Below are positions 16,076-25,011 of a stretch of DNA of 63,487 nt, piece after piece. The notes below the pieces were generated by a model. That model was given only the letters and a program-made list of their open reading frames with translations, ran no database searches and was not told the DNA's origin. The position numbers were made by a program, and so were the translations under genes. The stretch spans positions 1-63,487 of the forward strand of contig CAMCHP010000008.1 in NCBI GenBank assembly GCA_945874695.1. The letters run 5' to 3'. Each line of letters starts with the position of its first letter. The stretch's first letter is position 1. The DNA comes from Chryseobacterium gleum (lineage in GTDB: Bacteria; Bacteroidota; Bacteroidia; Flavobacteriales_D; Sanyastnellaceae).

Positions 16076-16720
16076 TTACGCGGCATTTTTGCCTTGCGTT
16101 GCACGGGTGGCTGCTCGGGCCTTGAAGGTGTAACCAATGGCGAGCTCAAGGCGGTAGAGTGTGGTGGCCCCGTCGAAGCTGCCGGCACGTACACGGGCAT
16201 CGGTTAAGGTGAGGGGCTGTTGCCACGCAGCAATGGCCTTTCCATAACCCGCGAAAGCCTCAAAGTGGAGCGGAAGTGCTCCACAAGCGGTGCGGTAGCC
16301 AATGCCTGCGCCAGCACCGATTGAATGACCGATGCGGCGTTGAGCCAAAGGCGCAGATAAACTCTCAGAATATTCGCTCATGCGGCGTAAATGGCCATAC
16401 CCAGCAATAAAAACACCATGCGCGGTGCATGTGCCTTCTTCGGCCTGTCCGATGTAAAAACGTGCTTCGGGCAAAAGGGCAAGACCTTGGAGGCTGTAAC
16501 TCGGTCGGTCGACGTTGATAAGGTCGTGTTGGTGCGACATGTATTCACCAAATTCAAGGTGCAAGCCCAGCGTAAAACGATCGTCGCTTTCGAAGGCATA
16601 ACCGATGCCAAAAAGCGGCTGTCCGGTTAGAAAAAAGCTGTTTTGAATGCGCAGCGATTGCTGAGCCAATACAGGGTGAATGGCCAATGCGAGGAGAAGA
16701 AGTAAGAGGTTCTGTCGCAT
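16076..16720 (-). CDS. Outer membrane beta-barrel-like protein, unknown
   Basis: 214 residues from the ATG giving MRQNLLLLLLALAIHPVLAQ, a signal peptide; an upstream ATG at 16732 would lie only 8 bases after the -7 box and is less likely. The mature part alternates hydrophobic and polar residues with aromatic ends (FGIGYAFESDDRFTLGLHLE, GAGAGIGYRTACGALPLHFE) and finishes LELAIGYTFKARA, consistent with a small eight-strand barrel. Two cysteine pairs (CTAH, CGAL) could form a disulphide. Function is not known. Confidence 0.75.
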   Translation of the reverse strand: MRQNLLLLLLALAIHPVLAQQSLRIQNSFFLTGQPLFGIGYAFESDDRFTLGLHLEFGEYMSHQHDLINVDRPSYSLQGLALLPEARFYIGQAEEGTCTAHGVFIAGYGHLRRMSEYSESLSAPLAQRRIGHSIGAGAGIGYRTACGALPLHFEAFAGYGKAIAAWQQPLTLTDARVRAGSFDGATTLYRLELAIGYTFKARAATRATQGKNAA

Positions 16721-16739
16721 CAAAATATTCATTTGTCGA

Positions 16740-16747
16740 CAAATATA
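16740..16747 (-). promoter_or_regulatory. Putative -7 box for the barrel-like protein gene
   Basis: Minus-strand TATATTTG, an exact TAnnTTTG match 20 bases before the chosen ATG at 16720. It supports that start over the ATG at 16732. Confidence 0.5.
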
Positions 16748-16749
16748 AC

Positions 16750-17094
16750 TTATTCGACGATACTTTTCAAATGTTGAGCGGAAATATCTTGATGCGAAGC
16801 ACTGTAGATGGCTTGTTCGTTGCGCAGAACGATCAACTGGGGCGATTCATGCGCAACGCGGGTTTGGTGGGCGATGAGGTTTGAAACCTGGCGAAAGGCA
16901 ATGAGGTCAAGGAAGAAGGGCTTAACTTGCGCTTCGTCGAGGCTCCAATCACGTTCAAGCATGCGCAAGGCCATGGCGCTCACCGGACAGCGGGTGCTGT
17001 GCTTGAAAACGACAACGGTTTGATGATTCGACGCATGAAGGGCTGCATGCCATTGTGCCTCATCGGTGATTTCTGTCCAGTTAATTCGTGCCAT
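16750..17094 (-). CDS. ytxJ: Monothiol bacilliredoxin, YtxJ family
   Basis: 114 residues with a thioredoxin-like fold. The active-site stretch is VVFKHSTRCPVSAMA (Cys36), the single-cysteine motif TRCPVS typical of YtxJ/BrxC, followed by QVSNLIAHQTRVAHESPQL. These proteins reduce mixed disulphides between bacillithiol and proteins, so the organism probably makes bacillithiol; no bsh genes are in the window. It is divergent from the next gene with 44 bases between them. Confidence 0.9.
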   Translation of the reverse strand: MARINWTEITDEAQWHAALHASNHQTVVVFKHSTRCPVSAMALRMLERDWSLDEAQVKPFFLDLIAFRQVSNLIAHQTRVAHESPQLIVLRNEQAIYSASHQDISAQHLKSIVE

Positions 17095-17112
17095 AAACGC
17101 GGGTGAATTGCT

Positions 17113-17120
17113 TAGCTTTG
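17113..17120 (+). promoter_or_regulatory. Putative -7 box for TPR-like membrane protein gene
   Basis: TAGCTTTG, an exact TAnnTTTG match, 18 bases before the ATG at 17139. It supports the ATG and not the GTG at 17103, which would start upstream of the box. Confidence 0.5.
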
Positions 17121-17138
17121 CAGCCGAAATTACGAAAA

Positions 17139-17669
17139 ATGGATACGCGAATTATTAAAGGCCTCGTTGCATTGCTTGCGGTGGCCTACACGGTTTACCT
17201 TTATTCAATTGGTTACACGGGAAGTGCGATTGGCATGACCTTGGTTTCGATTGTTTTGATTTTGGTTGTAATGCGCAGCGTGCGTATGATTGCGGTGTTT
17301 TTTTACCTGCAACAGCAGAAGATCGACAAGGCAAAGACATGGATTGCCCGCATCAATCCGAACCACCTTTGGAAACGCCAGCAAGCCTATTATTTTTTCT
17401 TGAAAGGCAGCACCCAAATGGAGACCAACCTCAACGAGGCGGAGCGCGATTTGCGCAAGGCACTCGCGATAGGCTTGCGCAAAGACCATGATAAAGCGGC
17501 GGTGAAATTAAATTTGGCGGCGATCGCTGGCGCAAAACGGAAACCGAAAGAAGCGCAAACCCTTTTGGCTGAGGCGAAAAAACTCGACACCAAGGGGATG
17601 CTGAAGAACGATATTAAAATGATTGAAAAGGCGATGAAGAACCCGCAGGTGATCCACCGCCGGAGGTAG
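17139..17669 (+). CDS. Membrane-anchored TPR-like protein
   Basis: 176 residues. The first 70 contain two hydrophobic segments (IIKGLVALLAVAYTVYLYSI and GMTLVSIVLILVVMRSVRMI); the rest is helical and fits two to three TPR-like hairpins (QQAYYFFLKGSTQMETNLNE, AERDLRKALAIGL, LNLAAIAGAKRKPKEAQTLL). It probably acts as a cytosolic scaffold attached to the inner membrane. The function is unknown. A strong hairpin terminator follows 25 bases after the stop. The 3' end overlaps the convergent gene by 56 bases. Confidence 0.82.
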   Translation: MDTRIIKGLVALLAVAYTVYLYSIGYTGSAIGMTLVSIVLILVVMRSVRMIAVFFYLQQQKIDKAKTWIARINPNHLWKRQQAYYFFLKGSTQMETNLNEAERDLRKALAIGLRKDHDKAAVKLNLAAIAGAKRKPKEAQTLLAEAKKLDTKGMLKNDIKMIEKAMKNPQVIHRRR

Positions 17670-17961
17670 TCAGATCTTCTTTTTGAATGCGTTGAAGCCT
17701 AGATAGTAATTCTAGGCTTTTTCTTTGCACATCATTGGCGATGTTGCGGTAATGCGCCTCTGCTTCTTGCGATCGCTCGCGGTAGGCATGCGCATCGATT
17801 TTTATGCATTGGTAATGGATCTCCTGCGAGGCGTCACGGATCAAACCGTTGATGGTATCACCCTGGTGCGGATGATGGATCAAATGATGAAAGCACTGCT
17901 CAACAACATCGTTCATGATGCTGTGAACCGCCCGCTTCAATTCGTTGCGATCGGTAGCCAT
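17614..17961 (-). CDS. Small helical protein, unknown
   Basis: 115 residues, no signal peptide or membrane segment, predicted mostly helical and charged (MNDVVEQCFHHLIHHPHQG, SLELLSRLQRIQKED). It has several histidines and a low-complexity end (SGGGSPAGSSSPF). The last 56 bases overlap the neighbour's coding sequence on the other strand, and the neighbour's terminator hairpin lies within this frame. The real protein may begin here and end as written, but the overlap is unusual and lowers my confidence. No family is recognised. Confidence 0.55.
   Translation of the reverse strand: MATDRNELKRAVHSIMNDVVEQCFHHLIHHPHQGDTINGLIRDASQEIHYQCIKIDAHAYRERSQEAEAHYRNIANDVQRKSLELLSRLQRIQKEDLTTSGGGSPAGSSSPFQSF
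17695..17722 (+). terminator. Rho-independent terminator of the TPR-like gene
   Basis: AAGCCTAGA and TCTAGGCTT pair over 9 bp with a 7-base loop and a run of T after the stem. It lies 26 bases past the stop at 17669, inside the convergent open frame on the minus strand. Confidence 0.8.
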
Positions 17962-18081
17962 AAGGTGGAGGTTTTGGAGGATTCAAGATAAGAAACTTAT
18001 TTTGAAATTCCAAGCATAAAGCGTGCTTTTCAAGCCACATCAGCAGATTGAAAGCATTTGAGAAGACTGAAAATGAGCGTT

Positions 18082-20091
18082 CTAGTACGCGATAACCTGT
18101 TCGACCACCGCCTCAAACCGCGCAGATGCTAGAAACTGCTTCTCAAGATCTGCAGCAAACGGTACGGGGGTATCTAAGCTCGCACAACGCATCACGGGAG
18201 CATCTAAATGAGCAAAACATGACTCGGTGATGCGGGCACTCAACTCGCCACCGATGCCACCTGTGAGGGTGTCTTCATGCAATACCACCACGCGACCGGT
18301 TTTTTTCACGCTGGCGTACACGGTATCCATATCCAGTGGGGCCAAGGTGCGCAAGTCAATTACTTCAATGTTATGTGATGAACGCGCAGCCAATTCCATG
18401 GCCCAATGCACACCCATGCCGTAGGTGACCACGGTCAAATCTGCTCCCGCATGCACAACGCGCGCCTGACCAAAAGGCAAGCTGTAATAGCCCGTTGGCA
18501 CTTGTCCGCTCACGCTGCGGTACATGGCCTTGTGCTCAAAGAACATGACCGGATTCGGGTCTTCAAACGCGCGCAACAACAAGCCTTTCGCATCTTCAGG
18601 AAACGCCGGATAGGCAATTTTTAAGCCCGGTACATGAAAAAACCAGGCTTCGTTGCTTTGGCTGTGGAAGGGACCCGCAGCAACACCCGCGCCCGTTGGC
18701 ATACGAACCACCACGTCGGCGTTCTCGCCCCATCGGTAGTTCAATTTGGCGAGGTTATTTACGATTTGGTTGAAGCCACAGGTCACGAAATCAGCGAATT
18801 GCATCTCCACCATGGCCTTGTAGCCTTTAATCGACAAACCGAGGGCGGCGCCCACAATGGCACTCTCACACAAGGGGGTGTTGCGCACACGGTCGCGGCT
18901 AAATTCTTCAACAAATCCTTCAGTGACCTTGAAAACACCACCGTATTCGGCAATGTCTTGTCCCATAAGAACGAGGTTCTCATGGCGGCGCATCGCCTCC
19001 TTCAATCCGTCTGAAATGGCATCAATAAAGCGCATTTCTTGGGTTTCGCCCTGAACGGGCGGATGGGTGACAGGCACATCCGTTACGTACACATCACCGA
19101 GCTCGTGTTCGAGTGATACATGCACGGGTGGCAAATCGAGGGCGGCCTTCAATTCATTATTGATGTGGCTTTTGATCGCTGAACGGATGGCTTCAGATGT
19201 AACGCCATCGATGACGCCTGTGCTCAACAAATAAGCTTCGTAGTTGTCAACCGGGTCTTTGCTCTCCCATGATTCGATAAGGCCTTCGGGGTAGTATTTC
19301 GTGCCTGAAGCCTCTTCGTGCCCCCGCATGCGGAAGGTCATGAACTCGATCATCATTGGGCGCGGACGTTCGCGTTGCGATTCGGCCATGCACTTTACGG
19401 TGGTGTAAACCTCGAGAATGTCGTTGCCATTCACTTGCACGGCATCTTCTGCCGGAATGCCGTAACCAATTGCTTTGTCGATGAATTGCTTGCAACGAAA
19501 TTGCTCGCGCGACGGGGTCGAAAGGCCCCAAGCATTGTTCTCAATGCCAATGATTACGGGCAAATCCCACACGGCGGCTACGTTCAGCGCTTCGTGGAAG
19601 TCGCCTTCGCTGGCTCCACCGTCACCAGTGAAAACGAAGGTAGACTTTCCTGCTTTTGACAATTTATTCGCCAAGGCGATGCCATCGGCGATGCCCAACT
19701 GCGGACCCAAGTGCGAGATCATACCCACCAAGCGGTGTTCGATGCTTCCGAAGTGGAAGGAGCGGTCCCGTCCTTGCGTAAAACCGTCATTTTTGCCTTG
19801 AAATTGTGCGAACAAGCGCACCAAGGGAACCTCACGCGTGGTGAAGATGCCCAAGTTGCGGTGCATCGGCAAAATGAACTCTTCAGGATCAAGCGCAGCA
19901 GCAACACCTACAGAAATGCCTTCTTGGCCCATACCGCTGAACCACTTTGAAATTTTGCCTTGGCGCAACTGGCTGAGCATTTTCTCTTCGATGAGGCGGG
20001 GAAGAAGTATCTTTTCATAAAGATCAATGAGGGTTTCGTTGGAGAGGTCTCCACGTTTGAAGTCAATGATCGGCTTTTCAAGGGTTGCCAT
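18082..20091 (-). CDS. 2-oxoacid dehydrogenase E1, fused alpha and beta subunits
   Basis: 669 residues. The first 330 correspond to E1-alpha, with the thiamine-diphosphate motif GDGGASEGDFHEALN ending in GIENNAWGLSTP; the rest is E1-beta, with LMGQDIAEYGGVFKVTEG and VHEDTLTGGIGGEL. Such fusions are common in Bacteroidota and are usually annotated as branched-chain or pyruvate dehydrogenase E1; the substrate cannot be told from sequence alone. E2 and E3 genes are absent from the window, so this component is separate from them. A palindromic repeat between the two halves (19044-19066) is read in frame as THPPVQGETQ, in the linker, which would tolerate insertions. Confidence 0.94.
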   Translation of the reverse strand: MATLEKPIIDFKRGDLSNETLIDLYEKILLPRLIEEKMLSQLRQGKISKWFSGMGQEGISVGVAAALDPEEFILPMHRNLGIFTTREVPLVRLFAQFQGKNDGFTQGRDRSFHFGSIEHRLVGMISHLGPQLGIADGIALANKLSKAGKSTFVFTGDGGASEGDFHEALNVAAVWDLPVIIGIENNAWGLSTPSREQFRCKQFIDKAIGYGIPAEDAVQVNGNDILEVYTTVKCMAESQRERPRPMMIEFMTFRMRGHEEASGTKYYPEGLIESWESKDPVDNYEAYLLSTGVIDGVTSEAIRSAIKSHINNELKAALDLPPVHVSLEHELGDVYVTDVPVTHPPVQGETQEMRFIDAISDGLKEAMRRHENLVLMGQDIAEYGGVFKVTEGFVEEFSRDRVRNTPLCESAIVGAALGLSIKGYKAMVEMQFADFVTCGFNQIVNNLAKLNYRWGENADVVVRMPTGAGVAAGPFHSQSNEAWFFHVPGLKIAYPAFPEDAKGLLLRAFEDPNPVMFFEHKAMYRSVSGQVPTGYYSLPFGQARVVHAGADLTVVTYGMGVHWAMELAARSSHNIEVIDLRTLAPLDMDTVYASVKKTGRVVVLHEDTLTGGIGGELSARITESCFAHLDAPVMRCASLDTPVPFAADLEKQFLASARFEAVVEQVIAY
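19044..19066 (-). repeat. Palindromic mini-repeat copy 8 (in E1 linker)
   Basis: On the minus strand: CATCC, stem GCCC, loop GTTCA, stem GGGC, GAAA. It has the same stem and loop as copy 10 in an intergenic region 9.7 kb away. It lies in the linker between the alpha and beta halves. Confidence 0.85.
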
Positions 20092-20109
20092 ACTGCATAT
20101 TTAAGGCAG

Positions 20110-20117
20110 CAAAGGTA
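20110..20117 (-). promoter_or_regulatory. Putative -7 box for the E1 gene
   Basis: Minus-strand TACCTTTG, an exact TAnnTTTG match, 18 bases before the ATG at 20091. Confidence 0.55.
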
Positions 20118-20134
20118 ATAAATGTCAGGGGTGC

Positions 20135-20365
20135 TTAAAGCGCATTTCCACTGAGATTAAGCAACGAAAGTTCTGCGACTTTTTGCTGGTATTGTGCGCG
20201 AAGCATGCGGCTCTCGGCTTCGAGTTCTGATAGTTGAATCAGTCTGAATTCGAGGGCATTGATGCCACCGAGACGATAGGTGGCCTCGGCAACTTCGAGG
20301 TTCTTGCGCGCGGTTTTCAAACTGTTTCGCTCCAAATCAACCAATTCTTGGGCAAAAACATATAC
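20135..20365 (-). pseudogene. C-terminal remnant of a TolC-family outer membrane efflux protein
   Basis: An open stretch of about 76 codons with a proper stop but no ATG; an in-frame TAG lies immediately before it (20366-20368). The peptide, including LVDLERNSLKTARKNLEVAE, RLGGINALEFRLIQLSELEA and QKVAELSLLNLSG, is the repeated helix pattern at the C-terminus of TolC-like proteins, which are normally 400-480 residues. About five sixths of the gene is missing. The break point lies next to the promoter of the cytochrome gene. Because no start is visible I call it a remnant; translation from the TTG at 20344 is possible but unlikely. Confidence 0.75.
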
Positions 20366-20380
20366 CTATGAATAGCATTT

Positions 20381-20413
20381 TTTGGGGGCAGATTTGTATA
20401 ATTTGTATCTTCG
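20381..20413 (+). promoter_or_regulatory. Promoter for the multihaem cytochrome gene
   Basis: TTTG at 20381-20384, 21 bases of spacer, and TATCTTCG at 20406-20413. This fits the Bacteroidota -33/-7 pair with one mismatch in the -7 box. It lies 52 bases before the chosen ATG at 20466. Confidence 0.6.
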
Positions 20414-20465
20414 AGGGTGAAACCGCATGCAGAATTGTACTGTATGCAACCTTTTAGTGCCTGTA

Positions 20466-22436
20466 ATGCAAAGTAACCTGAAGATTTTTGTGGTGGCGGC
20501 GGCGTTGATCGCTGCCTCGGTATTCGTTCTCGGATGGCGCAGTGTGAGTGTTTCAAACTACCACAGCACAGAGGAGTTGGCTGTTTTGCGCGCTTTGGCG
20601 GGCGATTTGCCGCAAGGTGAGAATGCGCTTTTTGCGGGTTCGGGGAAATGTGCGGGTTGCCATGGCAATGACCCGATGGGTTTTGCGAACAATACCGACG
20701 CAGGCTGGGATGTAAACCCGACTGATTTGTGGCGATCATCGATTATGGCGAATTCAGGGAAAGACCCGTTTTGGCGCGCAAAGGTTACGCATGAGGTGGC
20801 CGTAAATCCTGAACATCAAGAACTCATCGAGAACAAATGTACTTCGTGTCATACCCCGCTGGGGCACTTCAATGCGCATTACACCGGGCAATCGAGCTAT
20901 AGCTTTGCAGAGGCGATGAGCGACTCTTTGGCATTAGACGGGGTTTCGTGCAATGCTTGCCATCAACAAAGTCCGATTGGCATTGGCACCCGGTTCAGCG
21001 GTGATTTAACCTTTTCACCCGATACCATTTATGGTCCATTCGGAGGTGGAAAAGACGAAAACCCCATTTTGGGTCAGCCGATGACTAGTTTTGTTGGCTT
21101 TGAACCTTTGTATGGTGAGCACATCACGAAGTCAGAGATTTGTGCTGGATGCCATACCTTAATCACGCAGACCATTGATTTGGACGGTCAATTGCAAGAC
21201 AATTATTTCGTTGAGCAGGCGACCTATCATGAATGGTTGAACAGTGTTTACGGGGGAGACAATCCGACCTTGCGTCAAGAATGTCAAAGCTGCCACATGC
21301 CAAAAATGGATGAACCGGTGGTTATTTCTGCCAATTATGCTTTCCTCGAACCACGCGGGCCGATCGGTTTGCACTACCTCGTGGGCTCGAATACCTTTAT
21401 GCTTGAAATGTTCAAGAACAACATTGAACTTTTGGGCTTGTCGGCTACCGAAGCGCAATTTGATACTACCATCACGGAGACCTTGAAAATGCTTCAAGAA
21501 CAGTCGGTTATTCTCGAGGTTGAGGAGACGGGTTTTGTAGATGACACCTTATCGTTTGATGTCTTGTTGGAGAATTTGGCAGGTCATAAATTCCCATCCG
21601 GTTATCCTTCACGACGCGCCTACTTGGAGTTCATTGCAACCGATGCTAATGGCAATACGCTTTTTCACAGCGGGGCATTAGATGCGAACTATGAAGTGGT
21701 TGGGCACGATGACGATTTCGAACCTCATTACGATGTGATTCGCGCTGAAGATGAGGTTCAGATTTATGAATTGGTCATTGGTGACGCTAATGGGGATGTG
21801 ACCACGGTGCTTTTGCGCGGTGCAACACCTTTGAAAGACAACCGTCTCACGCCGCTGGGCTTTTCTACCAGTCATGCGGTATATGACTCGACGCTCATTG
21901 CGGGCGCTGCTTTGAACGACCCCAATTTCAATAACGACGGTGGGGGTGAGGGCAGCGGATCTGACCGCGTGAGTTACCGCATTGCCCTGCAGGGGTATGA
22001 AGGCCTAGTGAATGTTACCGCCCGTTTGTGGTACCAAGCTGCACCACCTAAATGGAACGAAGAAATGTTCGCGGTGAGCACACCTGAGATTGACTTGTTT
22101 GAGTCGCTGTATGTTGCACAGGGGGCAGCGCCGGTGATGGTTGATGAAGCCTCTCTGAGTGTAACTGCCAGCTACATTACAAGCCGTAAGGTTGACCGTG
22201 GATTTACGGTGTATCCAAACCCGACCGTTGATGGCCGATTTGTTGTAAACGTCGCCAACCGCGCTTTTGCGAACCGCACCTATACGCTCTACAGCGTGAG
22301 CGGTCAAATCATCACACAAGGGGTGCTGCGTTTTGGTAATAACCCGATCAACATTGCAGGTGCTGCAGGTTCATACATTGTCGCAGTCGACACGCCACAA
22401 GGCGTGCGTACCGAGCGTATTCTGAAGTTGCAATAA
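20466..22436 (+). CDS. Secreted multihaem c-type cytochrome with T9SS type A sorting domain
   Basis: 656 residues from the ATG giving MQSNLKIFVVAAALIAASV, a signal anchor or signal peptide; the upstream ATG at 20427 would add 13 residues before it. Five CxxCH haem motifs are seen: CAGCH, CTSCH, CNACH, CAGCH and CQSCH, all within the first half. The second half carries beta-rich domains (VILEVEETGFVDDTLSFDVL). The last 75 residues (FTVYPNPTVDGRFVV ... GSYIVAVDTPQGVRTERILK) form a T9SS type A sorting signal. The protein should cross the outer membrane and stay on or near the cell surface, which suggests electron transfer outside the cell. No partner cytochromes are in the window. Confidence 0.9.
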   Translation: MQSNLKIFVVAAALIAASVFVLGWRSVSVSNYHSTEELAVLRALAGDLPQGENALFAGSGKCAGCHGNDPMGFANNTDAGWDVNPTDLWRSSIMANSGKDPFWRAKVTHEVAVNPEHQELIENKCTSCHTPLGHFNAHYTGQSSYSFAEAMSDSLALDGVSCNACHQQSPIGIGTRFSGDLTFSPDTIYGPFGGGKDENPILGQPMTSFVGFEPLYGEHITKSEICAGCHTLITQTIDLDGQLQDNYFVEQATYHEWLNSVYGGDNPTLRQECQSCHMPKMDEPVVISANYAFLEPRGPIGLHYLVGSNTFMLEMFKNNIELLGLSATEAQFDTTITETLKMLQEQSVILEVEETGFVDDTLSFDVLLENLAGHKFPSGYPSRRAYLEFIATDANGNTLFHSGALDANYEVVGHDDDFEPHYDVIRAEDEVQIYELVIGDANGDVTTVLLRGATPLKDNRLTPLGFSTSHAVYDSTLIAGAALNDPNFNNDGGGEGSGSDRVSYRIALQGYEGLVNVTARLWYQAAPPKWNEEMFAVSTPEIDLFESLYVAQGAAPVMVDEASLSVTASYITSRKVDRGFTVYPNPTVDGRFVVNVANRAFANRTYTLYSVSGQIITQGVLRFGNNPINIAGAAGSYIVAVDTPQGVRTERILKLQ

Positions 22437-22447
22437 AAAAGCTCGGT

Positions 22448-24886
22448 TTAAGCGACTTTCAGTGGATTAACTACTTTTTCCTTCAAGAGGGCTTTGTCAA
22501 TCACTTCGATCATTTCGTTGACGTAGTGAAACTTTAGCCCGGTGAGGTATTGCTCACTGATCTCGTCGATGTCTTTTCGATTCGATTCAGCCAAGATGAT
22601 CTCTTTAATGCCTGCACGTTTCGCTGCGAGGATTTTCTCTTTGATGCCGCCCACTGGAAGTACCTTGCCACGTAACGTGATTTCCCCCGTCATGGCCAAG
22701 AATTTACGCACTTTTTTCTGCGTGAATGCCGAAGCCAAGGCGGTTAAAATGGTAATACCTGCAGAAGGGCCGTCTTTCGGAATCGCGCCTTGGGGAACGT
22801 GAATGTGTACATTCCATTTGTCAAAGACTTCGGGGTCTAACTCAAGTTGTTCAGCGTGTGATTTCAAGTATTCGAGGGCGAGCATGGCTGATTCTTTCAT
22901 CACCTCTCCGAGGTTCCCCGTCAACGTTAATCGTCCTTTGCCTTTGGTGAGTGAAGTTTCAATGAAAAGGATGTCGCCTCCGGTGGGTGTCCAGGCTAAG
23001 CCCGTTACCACACCCGCAACATCGTTGCCTTGGTATTTATCGCGTTCATGGCTCGCGCCGAGAATGCCGTGCAAGTCGTCGGCTGTGATTTCGAGCTGGA
23101 AGTTTTCTTCCAAGGCGATTTGCTTGGCGCGGTGGCGAATGACTTTGGCAATGCGCTTTTCTAAGCCGCGTACGCCCGATTCGTTGGTGTACGACTCGAT
23201 GATGCGTTCAAGCGCGGTGGTTGAAAACTGAATGTGCGTGTCGTTTAGACCTGTTTCTTCGAGGTTTTTTGGAATGAGGTGGCGCCGCGCTATTTCAACC
23301 TTTTCTTCTTGGGTGTAACCGGTTACTTCGATCACCTCCATGCGGTCACGTAAGGCGGGTTGAATGGTCGACAAGCTGTTGCAGGTTGCGATAAACATCA
23401 CGCGGCTGAGGTTGTAATCGACTTCGAGGTAGTTGTCGTAGAATGCGCTGTTTTGCTCGGGGTCGAGCACTTCAAGCATGGCTGAACTCGGGTCGCCGTG
23501 TGAATCACGGGTGAGTTTATCAATCTCATCGAGGACGAAAAGCGGGTTTGATGTTTCAGCCTTTTTGATGCTCTGAATGATCCGTCCAGGCATCGCACCA
23601 ATGTAGGTTTTGCGGTGCCCGCGAATCTCAGCTTCATCGCGCAAACCACCTAAACTCACGCGGATGTACTTGCGTCCGAGGGCCTCAGCTATACTTTTGC
23701 CCAACGACGTTTTACCTACACCGGGAGGGCCGTAAAGGCAAAGGATGGGCGACTTCATGTCGCCTTTCATTTTTAACACAGCCAGGTGTTCGATGATGCG
23801 CTCTTTGACTTTTTCAAGTCCGTAATGATCGCGGTTCAACACCTCATAGGCATGCTTGAGATCGAAGTTATCGGTTGAGCACACATCCCAAGGGAGGTCG
23901 AGGAGCAGGTCAACGTAATTGGTTTGTACAGAGTACTCTGCGCCTTGCGGATTCATGCGTTCGAGTTTGCGCAACTCGCGCGTGAAGACCTCTTTGACGT
24001 GATCAGGCCATTGCTTTTTCTCTGCACGCGCACGTTTGTCTTCAACATCTTGCAAGAGCGGGTTGTTGCCCAATTCTTCTTGAATTTGCTTCATTTGCTG
24101 ATGCAAGAAGTACTCGCGTTGCTGGCGATCGAGATCGACTTTCACTTTCGATTGAATGTCGTTTTTCAACGCCAGCATTTGAAGTTCGTTGTTCAGGTAG
24201 TGGAGGGCCTTTTCTGCGCGTTCTTTGAGGTCGGTGATTTCAAGCAATTGCTGCTTCTCTGTGACTTCAATGTTCATGTTCGAAGAGATGAAGTTCACGA
24301 GGAACGACAAGCTTTCGATGTTTTTTAATGCGAATCCGGCTTCAGACGGGATGTTCGGCGACTGGTGAACGATCTGCAGGGCAAGTTCTTTCAGTGATTC
24401 GTGCAGTGCTTTGCGTTCGTCGTCAGAAGCACCCGAGAGTGTTTCATCAAATTCAGCAATGCGCGCTTTAAAGAAAGGTGTTTCTTGAACAAACTCTTCA
24501 ATGGCGAAACGCTTCTTGCCTTGAATGATAACGGTGGTGCTTCCATCAGGCATTTTGAGTAACTTGATGATGGATGCAACCGTTCCGACGCGGTTCAGGT
24601 CGGAGGTTTCAGGCTCTTCGATGTCGGCATCCATTTGTGAAACTACACCAATGATTTTATCGCTTTTGTGCGCTTCATTGATGAGGCGAATGCTGCGATC
24701 ACGGCCAACGGTTATCGGAATTACGACCCCCGGAAAGAGGACCGTGTTGCGCAACGGAAGAATCGGAATGACTTCCGGTGCCTTTTCGCGGTGCATGGCT
24801 TCTTCATCTTCTGAAGAAATAAGCGGTATAAAGTCGTGGTCTTTAATGTCAGACACCTCAAGCCACTGGTCGTCGTTGAAATTCAT
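22448..24886 (-). CDS. lon: ATP-dependent Lon protease
   Basis: 812 residues from the ATG at 24886. The N-terminal substrate-binding LON domain ([19 protein letters not shown]), AAA module (Walker [16 protein letters not shown], Walker [20 protein letters not shown]) and the protease domain with catalytic Ser in [13 protein letters not shown] and Lys in [16 protein letters not shown] are complete. Lon degrades misfolded and regulatory proteins in the cytosol. The gene converges with the cytochrome gene (11 bases apart). A TTG start three codons upstream is possible but ATG is preferred. Confidence 0.98.
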   Translation of the reverse strand: MNFNDDQWLEVSDIKDHDFIPLISSEDEEAMHREKAPEVIPILPLRNTVLFPGVVIPITVGRDRSIRLINEAHKSDKIIGVVSQMDADIEEPETSDLNRVGTVASIIKLLKMPDGSTTVIIQGKKRFAIEEFVQETPFFKARIAEFDETLSGASDDERKALHESLKELALQIVHQSPNIPSEAGFALKNIESLSFLVNFISSNMNIEVTEKQQLLEITDLKERAEKALHYLNNELQMLALKNDIQSKVKVDLDRQQREYFLHQQMKQIQEELGNNPLLQDVEDKRARAEKKQWPDHVKEVFTRELRKLERMNPQGAEYSVQTNYVDLLLDLPWDVCSTDNFDLKHAYEVLNRDHYGLEKVKERIIEHLAVLKMKGDMKSPILCLYGPPGVGKTSLGKSIAEALGRKYIRVSLGGLRDEAEIRGHRKTYIGAMPGRIIQSIKKAETSNPLFVLDEIDKLTRDSHGDPSSAMLEVLDPEQNSAFYDNYLEVDYNLSRVMFIATCNSLSTIQPALRDRMEVIEVTGYTQEEKVEIARRHLIPKNLEETGLNDTHIQFSTTALERIIESYTNESGVRGLEKRIAKVIRHRAKQIALEENFQLEITADDLHGILGASHERDKYQGNDVAGVVTGLAWTPTGGDILFIETSLTKGKGRLTLTGNLGEVMKESAMLALEYLKSHAEQLELDPEVFDKWNVHIHVPQGAIPKDGPSAGITILTALASAFTQKKVRKFLAMTGEITLRGKVLPVGGIKEKILAAKRAGIKEIILAESNRKDIDEISEQYLTGLKFHYVNEMIEVIDKALLKEKVVNPLKVA

Positions 24887-25011
24887 TACAGTCAAAATGT
24901 CAGTTCAAGCCATTGCGCTGATCCGCAGGGGCACTATTTTAAATACGAACGGAGTAGGTTCAAACAGTATGCCAAGCGCGAACGTCGGAAATTTTGACCG
25001 ATTTTGACTCC

